From positions 62,001 through 126,000 of the forward strand of contig SAUG01000006.1 of assembly GCA_011316305.1 (NCBI GenBank): a stretch of DNA of 64,000 nt, written 5' to 3'. The stretch comes from Rusavskia elegans (Eukaryota > Ascomycota > Lecanoromycetes > Teloschistales > Teloschistaceae). The position numbers and the translations under genes are program-made. The notes below the pieces were generated by a model. The model was not told the origin of the DNA, ran no database searches, and saw only the letters and a list, made by a program, of their open reading frames with translations. Positions 57,557 through 64,000 of the stretch are shown here, piece after piece. Within the stretch, counting starts at the first letter, position 1. Each line of letters opens with the position of its first letter.

Positions 57557-60500
57557 TCAATCCAAATCCAGAAGGCTGGGTTCCTGCTTCTTGCCAGTCT
57601 GCGCGCCGACGAGACTGCTGTAAGATCCCTCGTAAATGTTTCTGATTGTACCATCTCTTGTCTGGCGGCTAGCGGTCAGTCTCAATTCGTTTGTGCGAGG
57701 CACCAACGATGTATCGATCAAGTCGCCATTGCCGTTGCCGAAAAGCGCAGTATGGTTATCTGCATCCAGTTGTCGATGACGCTCTTTGGCTGCTGCAACC
57801 GCTGCACTGCTGGCTGCTGCTGCGTCGGCTGCCACATGTCCCCCATCAGCGAAGTCACGGAATGGCTGAGCCTCTGGAGTCAGCTCCATAAGAGCTTGTG
57901 AATGCGCTCCCAAGAACCTGTATGCTTCTTTGGTGGGCGACTGCGAGGGGCTTTTGCCAGGAGAGTCGCGTGCTGGTTTGGTTGGTGAGCTTCGGCCACG
58001 AGATCCACCTCTATTTTTGGAGCGGTAGGCATCACTGTTCGAAGGGAAGTCTGGAATTGGCATGTTGGTTGTTTGAAGTTTGGAAGGGCTGCGTCCAGCC
58101 GGCTCGCATGCGCATCTGCATGGAGCGTAGCAGAGCTCATCGCACCGATGACCACAGATGAGCTTCCGACTGCAGGGTTCGTTGCAGAGAACATTCGTGT
58201 GTGCGAACCTGATCAGGGTCAGTCGGAGGCCAGGCCAGCATTCGACTATCTGCCTTACGGATGACATTTGAGGACACAGCCATGGCCACAGGGTAATTCC
58301 CCATGGCAAGCTTTCTCGCAACCCCCAGAATTTGTATTGAAATAGTCGGGGTCTATAGCCACCGTTAGCTTTTCTACAGATGACTGACAGCACAGGTACC
58401 GAAACATACCCTTTGCATATGTCGTAATCTGGTGGTTCTGACAGGTCAACGGCAGAACTAAACCAACCCGGCGTGGGTTCTCGCTCATGGCCTTGATCAC
58501 CTTATACCACGTCCGGCTTTTTCTGGTGAGGAGGCCAGCGTCGCCGAATATATAAAATCCTTGTTGAGCTCTCGAAAGCGCGACGCAAACCCGATTGGCG
58601 ACCGATAAGAAGCCAATCTGGTTATTCCCGTTGCTTCTTACTAACGACAACAGGACGATGCCATTTTCTTCGCCCTGGTAGGAATCGACTGTCACAACCT
58701 TGAACACCTCCCCTTGCAGATTCGCATGTCTGCGTAAGTTGGACAGTATAAGCTTTCGCTGCCCGTTGTAGAAAGTCAAGACTGTAATGTCTTTGGTCTT
58801 CGCCCCATTCTTGATTATATAGTTGAAGAAGCTGACCACCATGTCGGCCTCCGTTCTGTTTACCTTTGACATCAGGTCATCGGTGTCTTCAGGCCAGTCA
58901 TGGGAAAAGAAGTAAGTATGCAAAAGGCCCATCCCAGGTACAGAAGGTCTCAGTTCAACAGAGGGGTGGTCCTCCAGATTGGGATAAATCGGCATCAAAC
59001 CCCGGCGGATCTCCGGATGCATGCGACGTTGACAAGACAATTGCGTAAAGCCAACGTGGTTGTGGACTAGACGCTCAAACATGGAAACATCCAAGTACCA
59101 TGGCTTGCCCTGGAGTTCCTTTTCGTTGCACTGACCCCGAAGCTGCTGATGATCGCCAACCAAGATGAGATGCTCCAAGGAATCAAAGCAAGCTGCTGTA
59201 ATCTGAGCCTCCAAAGTCTCGGCAGCCTCCTCGATGAGTACAATCTTCGGCTGTAGACTATGGAGTAGAGCTCTGTATTTGGATATACCGGTGAGAGTAC
59301 AGCCGATGATGTTCGATTCCTTGAGGTAATTTGTATCGACCTCCCATTTCCCAATCTTAAGCTCTGTTACTCGTTTCTCATAAACTGCCATGAGCCGACG
59401 CATCTTGCCCGTCATGGTTTCCTTGAGTCGTTGCTGCATATGTCGGTAGAGTGGACCTCTACTCTCGGGGGCGATCTGCCACAGGTCGTTCGTTGTCTTC
59501 AGCAGTGCATCCCAGTTCTCTTTTGATCTCCCGACCTGCTCCCGCCCAGTCCAGGGTTCACTGAAAGCAAGCCGCTCGCCTCTCAAAAATTCGTTGTCAT
59601 CGTCGCCACTGCCGACTTTCCCTTCAGCTTCGAGCTCTTTGAGCTGCTCGTATTCAAGGTCTATTTCCTCGTAATCGAAGCCATAGTCTTCCGCTTGGGT
59701 CCGACGATTGGCTTCTATGAGCTCCTCACCTGCCCACTTGTGCATTGCGGCTGTCATAGAGTCTGGCAGGCTGGTGTCAACCCATTTCTCTGCACCTTTT
59801 GGAAGGGACTTGCACTGATCCTCTGTCAAGATCTTATGTGCCTTGAACACCTCTTCGTCGAGAGGTTTACCTTCCGTCAATGGCTTCAAAAGTACCTGCA
59901 TCTCTTTGATAAGCGTCCGCATACCTGCTAAAGCTGGACCTCTCAAGCCACCGGATACGACCCCTAGCTTCGTAGCCTGTTTGACTTCATATAGAGTGCG
60001 TGGCTTGATGATTTCATGGTCCGTAGTCATACCACCAAGGCGAATGAATTTGGACTCAATTGGAGCGATGTGCCGCAGCAACTGATCGAGGGCGTGATTC
60101 GTATGAGCGGCGACAATGATAGGTGGATCATCATCACGCTTGTTCTCAAGCAGCACCCTCAAGGCGACTACCGACACATATGTTTTGCCTGGTATGGCGA
60201 ATGTAAGCTTGATCTCGAATAGGGCTTGAGAACGAGAAGATGTCACGGGGGCATGGATACAATCACTCTCCACAGCTGTTGACATGTTGGTCGTCCAGCG
60301 ATGGGCTGTGAAACGTACCTGTACCTGGAGGACCTTGGATTATTGCGAATTCCTTAGTGAGGATCCGGCGCAAAGCGTCCAGCTGGGATGCGTCCAGATC
60401 GGACGTGGCATCATCAGGCCACTCCTCATTCAAGATGTCGACATGAGTATATTTGCCGCTTGCGGCTTGGAACACGGAGGACATGTCCTTGAATGGCTGT

Positions 60501-61927
60501 TGCTCGACATAGCAAGGGGGGCGGACTTCTCGTTCGACATCTACAATGTACTTGGCGAGAGGAAATCTATCAAGGGTTGAGCGTAGGGCTTGAACAATGG
60601 GCGGGACAACCTACGATCCCATGGCTATCCTCTGGAGACTCTTGAGTGTGTGTCGGTACGCCTCAAAATAACCTCTCGATGATTCGACCATCACCCATTC
60701 CTGTTGCGGATCGATCTCGATCTCGTTTGGATCTCCGAAAAAGATCTAAAGTGATTTGATGGATCAGCCATTCGTCGTTCAAGAACCCGACGAGAATGTG
60801 GGTCAAGTCCATGAGATACAATCGGTTCATGGACGGCTTATAAAGCTTAGACTGTGGCATATAGCTCTGGAAAGGGTTAGATGGGATGAATGTAAATGAA
60901 GGTCTTACGTCGATTGCCGGAGGATTAGATTGCACTCCTGATAGTGGTCGAGCTGCGACGACAGCAACTTTGCAGATAGTCTGGAACATGTCGTATGCAG
61001 GTGTGAGAGCTATCAGCGTTCCTTGCAGCAGTCGTTTTGACTGCTCCCAAATGATCTTCTTTCCGGTCCTCCGTAGTGAGAAGGTTACCTTGGCCGCAAC
61101 ACCGCCCTGGGCAAACGTCAGACCTACGATGAAGACCTGCGGCGCAATCTTAGCGAAAGAGTTTGGACCGATTCAAGGCCCATACTTGCCTTTTCGTAGA
61201 TCTGAGACTGCTCGACGGAATCCTGTTCAAGAATATCGGGTCTGGCTTTGAGCTCGGACACAACGTTGCGTAGCGGCGCAACACCATCTTCACGCAGTAG
61301 AGCGTAATGATCTGAAAGATACTTCTGCTTCGAAGCCCAGGCCCCACGGACATGATTCACCGGCACTTCCTGTTCCGTGCCATCCGCAGGAACCGAAATC
61401 TCATCGGATGAGGGAATTTCCGGTTGATGGATAAACGGAGGGTCCCCGCCAGGGTTTGTTGTACCTCTAATGTATTCCCGAATGGCGGTATTTAATCTTA
61501 AAGTTGGGGCAGGTTCTTGGCTTGAGCTTTGATAATGATGGTTCCGTTGGATCGGAGCACGTTGGCTGAAACGCTCCAGAGGGTACTCATCTGGATCTGT
61601 CGTCTCGGCTGATTTGCTGGGGTATGGTTTGTGGGTTCGTGCAGCCTGAAGTTCGAAAAACGAAGCTGCAGGAGTGGAGGGATCAGCCGCAAGATGATTA
61701 CAGCTGGGTAATGATAGTGAACACAAAGACGAGGAAGTCATAGAAACACAGAGGGAGAACTAAGAGTTGCCCCTTTCAGAGAAAGAGACGAACGTGGGTA
61801 GTGAATGAGTAGAAGGCTGCATACCTCCAGTGCTGACTGGCACCCGGTCGGCCGTTGGCATGGTGCCTAAGATGGAAAAGCAATTATGACCTCGTCCGCG
61901 GCCGCGGGCTTGTCTACCAACAGGCAT
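57557..61927 (-). CDS. NFX1-type zinc-finger SF1 helicase (ZNFX1/Hrr1-like)
   Basis: 1,236 residues in eight exons (61825-61927, 61190-61665, 60909-61136, 60615-60745, 60319-60566, 58410-60188, 58259-58352, 57557-58208); all phases fit. The order is a helical N-terminus and a conserved pre-helicase part (FIVGLTFAQGGVAAKVTFS, IEIDPQQEWVMVESSRGYFE). Helicase superfamily 1 motifs come next: IQGPPGTGKTY (Walker A, about residue 390-400), IVLIEEAAE (motif II), LVGDHQQLR (III), TVDSYQGEE (V) and VCVALSRAQ (VI). NFX1-type zinc fingers follow (CEKACHGELPCGHGCVLKCH and CNEPCSRKLICGHRCDELCY), then an Ala/Ser-rich tail. Relatives act in RNA interference and heterochromatin (S. pombe Hrr1) or RNA sensing (ZNFX1). 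The intron between exons 2 and 3 is a GC-AG intron. The 61927 start is the least certain part; an ATG at 61739-61741 lies inside intron 1. Confidence 0.9.
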
Positions 61928-63037
61928 GTGGAAGATATTGCTGACAGTGTTGGTGACGAAGGTAGAACTGAAAGTGTTGGGAAACTGGCTGCTCCCTGAT
62001 GCCGAAGTGGATCTAAGCGCTCGCAAATTGATTGTTGTTGTCTAGCAAAAGGCTATTGACCGATATTAAACATGTTGAATCATTAAAGTAATAATGCGTA
62101 CGACGTTCGGTTCCGGACTTTACGAACCTTTTATACTTTTCTTCTATGAAGATATTGAACAATACACAGTAGGAATAGGCAAAGAACTGAGGGAAGGTGC
62201 GCGTTACCCGCGACTATGCAAAGGACCGATGAATGAGATTTACTCCTATTTCATGTTGATGGGCTAGGATTCGATTTCCCATTGGAAGTTGTTACGTCCA
62301 TTCCTGGATGCCGTTGCCGGAATCATTGGCCATTCCGGAGCGATGTATTTTGTCTGCCTCCTAATGTTGGCCATGCAAAAGACTTGCAACTACGATTACC
62401 TTCACAGGCTTTAATATCTGGAGTTTTCCGGGTGGACATAAGAACGAGTTCGGATGGCAACACCACCATTGCCCGAATGACATGGGAGACCGGACTGTCA
62501 CGAATGCTTCCACCAATCTCGCAGTCAGTATCACGCGGAGATCTATATACTTGAGAGGAAACATCGTCTATTGTCTGGAAGAAAATACATGCAAACTGGA
62601 ATTGGACGATGCGTGATTGCGGATATCGCGGCTTTGTTGGCGTTTAATTGTTTCAAGCCCAGAATTAAACGCTAGGGCGACAATGGCAATCGGACTCGAC
62701 TCTCGGCAAAAACTCTCGAGATATCCCCTCAACAATTTCCTCGTGTAAGGGGCACTTTGGTAGGGGGAGGTATGTACTTAACGGAAGCAAGCATAAAATG
62801 GCATTTGGACATTTATCACATGCAACTACAACTCGTCTAAGTCAAAATATGCTCTTATGAATGCATCTGCTGTTCAAGTCCCTCCAGCCATCTCTTTCTT
62901 GCATCCAATGTCAAGCTTTTAATGTCGCACTCGAGGAGGTCGCTTCTACGACTAAGGAAACGCGCATTGAGCCTTCATGATACGCGCACACGTTTGTAGA
63001 TCCAATTTCTCGGCTTCAAAGATCCAGGTGTTGAGAG
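61928..63037. other. Divergent intergenic region
   Basis: Contains the promoters of the NFX1 helicase and SPT8 genes. No other feature recognised. Confidence 0.45.
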
Positions 63038-64000
63038 ATGAATTCTTTTGTCGGCGAAGAGGATGATGCTGATAGTGGAGGTTAGTGATTGCAAGCCGAT
63101 GCATGGGATAATCTAACACTCTACTAGCCCTCTCACCAAATGGCAGCTCGGATAACGATCCTGAGGTGGATGCCGATGGGGATGGGGAAGGCGAAGCAGA
63201 TACTTATGGAGATGTCGAGAATGAAGAGGAGAACGACGACAACGAAGATCCCTTCGACGAGCAAGATCAAGACGACTCGCAGGATCCTTCTGGCGATACT
63301 CCCAACCAGGGACAACTCAAGCACCCCCCTACCTCCAACGCTTCATCGAGCAACAACGCAGCTACATCTACCCAAAACCGTGGACATCCTCCCCCTTCTA
63401 CGCCTACTTCAGCACTCAATCCCACTGTGCTGCTAACATCGCCTTCGCCTGCTCGAACGCCTTTGGCTACAAATGGCCTTGGAATTCAACCTTTTCGAAC
63501 CCGTCCTGAAGCCTTGACTGCTTCTGTCTACGACATCGTGCCCACGATTGCAGCGCCCCACAGCACCTCGATCAACTCTATTACAGCGACGCCGGATCTA
63601 CGTTGGGTCTTCAGTGGAGGCGCAGATGGCTACATACGGAAGTTCAACTGGATTGACACTGTAAATGGCAAATCTATGCTCACAGTTGCACAGCGCCATC
63701 CATTTGTTGATAGTGTTACTAAAGCTGGGGTGCTGATGAGCTATTGGGAGAATGAAGACTCGCAGAGTAAGCACTACTCCAAATTGGGCCGACTTTTCAT
63801 TCTCATACTTACCATAACCAAGCCAAAGCAACGGTGGCCGAGGAGGGCCCTTATCTCTCATCGGTGTATTCATTGGCAGTCCAGCGTGACGGTTTATGGT
63901 TGCTGTCTGGTCTGGAGAATGGTGGCATCAACCTGCAATCCGTTCGTCATGATGAAGGGAAACAAATCGCATGTTTGCGACAGCATACATCGGCAATTTC
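63038..64000 (+). CDS. SPT8: SPT8, SAGA complex WD40 subunit (3' end outside window)
   Basis: Partial: exons 63038-63080, 63128-63766 and 63829 to the window edge, 284 codons so far. The N-terminus is very acidic (DADGDGEGEADTYGDVENEE) with a disordered Thr/Ser/Pro linker, as in Spt8. Then the hallmark entry to the WD40 propeller appears: RPEALTASVYDIVPTIAAPH, DLRWVFSGGADGYIRKFNW, AQRHPFVDSVTKAGVLMSYW, and in exon 3 SSVYSLAVQRDGLWLLSGLE with NLQSVRHDEGKQIACLRQH. Spt8 contacts TBP within SAGA and regulates its delivery to promoters. The remaining propeller blades lie beyond position 64000. Confidence 0.94.

Noticed and set aside
60746..60908. Reading the helicase intron 3 as coding because the minus-strand frame stays open
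   Set aside because: Keeping it shifts the frame and destroys IEIDPQQEWVMVESSRGYFE; splicing from 60908 to 60746 restores the conserved pre-helicase sequence.

Overview
This window looks like nuclear DNA of a filamentous ascomycete (Pezizomycotina), probably of the Dothideomycetes, although the class is inferred. The main evidence is a clear HEX1 gene, the Woronin-body protein found only in Pezizomycotina. Other evidence is the short GT-AG introns (roughly 45-200 nt), genes scattered on both strands without operons, and families typical of moulds: CFEM, BtgC-type GH17, a Medusa-like regulator, DUF8032/DUF8035 proteins and X325. Exon structures were rebuilt by hand from splice sites and reading phase. 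Every multi-exon model listed as a CDS closes in frame.

Layout. 1-12 kb: a sugar transporter, a small charged protein, a conserved one-pass membrane protein, a broken secreted-protein gene and a long CFEM cell-surface protein, all on the minus strand. 13-18.5 kb: two plus-strand nuclear-type proteins, the second preceded by a decayed coding stretch. 19-26 kb: a GFA-fold enzyme, a PAQR/haemolysin-III membrane protein, and a divergent pair of mitochondrial-type genes (BCS1-like AAA ATPase and NAPE-PLD/Fmp30-like hydrolase). 26.7-37 kb: a 1,545-residue disordered protein, a membrane-anchored GH17 glucanase and a four-exon short-chain dehydrogenase. 37-41 kb: a gene-poor stretch with a TA-rich, RIP-like relic, leading into the long upstream region of a Medusa-type regulator (41.2-44.9 kb). 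45.7-64 kb: a DUF8035 protein, HEX1, an SRR1-like protein, an X325 copper protein, an HTH-HD fusion protein, an NFX1-type helicase and the 5' part of SPT8.

There is no gene cluster for one pathway. Several genes share themes. Cell wall and surface: CFEM protein, GH17 enzyme, X325 protein. Mitochondria and lipids: BCS1-like, NAPE-PLD-like, PAQR. Chromatin, RNA and development: SPT8, NFX1 helicase, Medusa-like, SRR1-like.

The observations most worth a second look are: (i) about 180 codons of ATG-free, coding-like sequence spliced in frame onto HEX1, with a CTG in good start context; (ii) a transposase-like helix-turn-helix region fused to an HD phosphohydrolase; (iii) a coding frame with three in-frame TGA codons just upstream of an intact 703-residue ORF; (iv) two introns that only work as GC-AG introns; and (v) a CFEM protein in which a Thr/Ser-rich module and its flanking intron phase appear duplicated. 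No tRNA, rRNA, CRISPR array or intact transposon was found.
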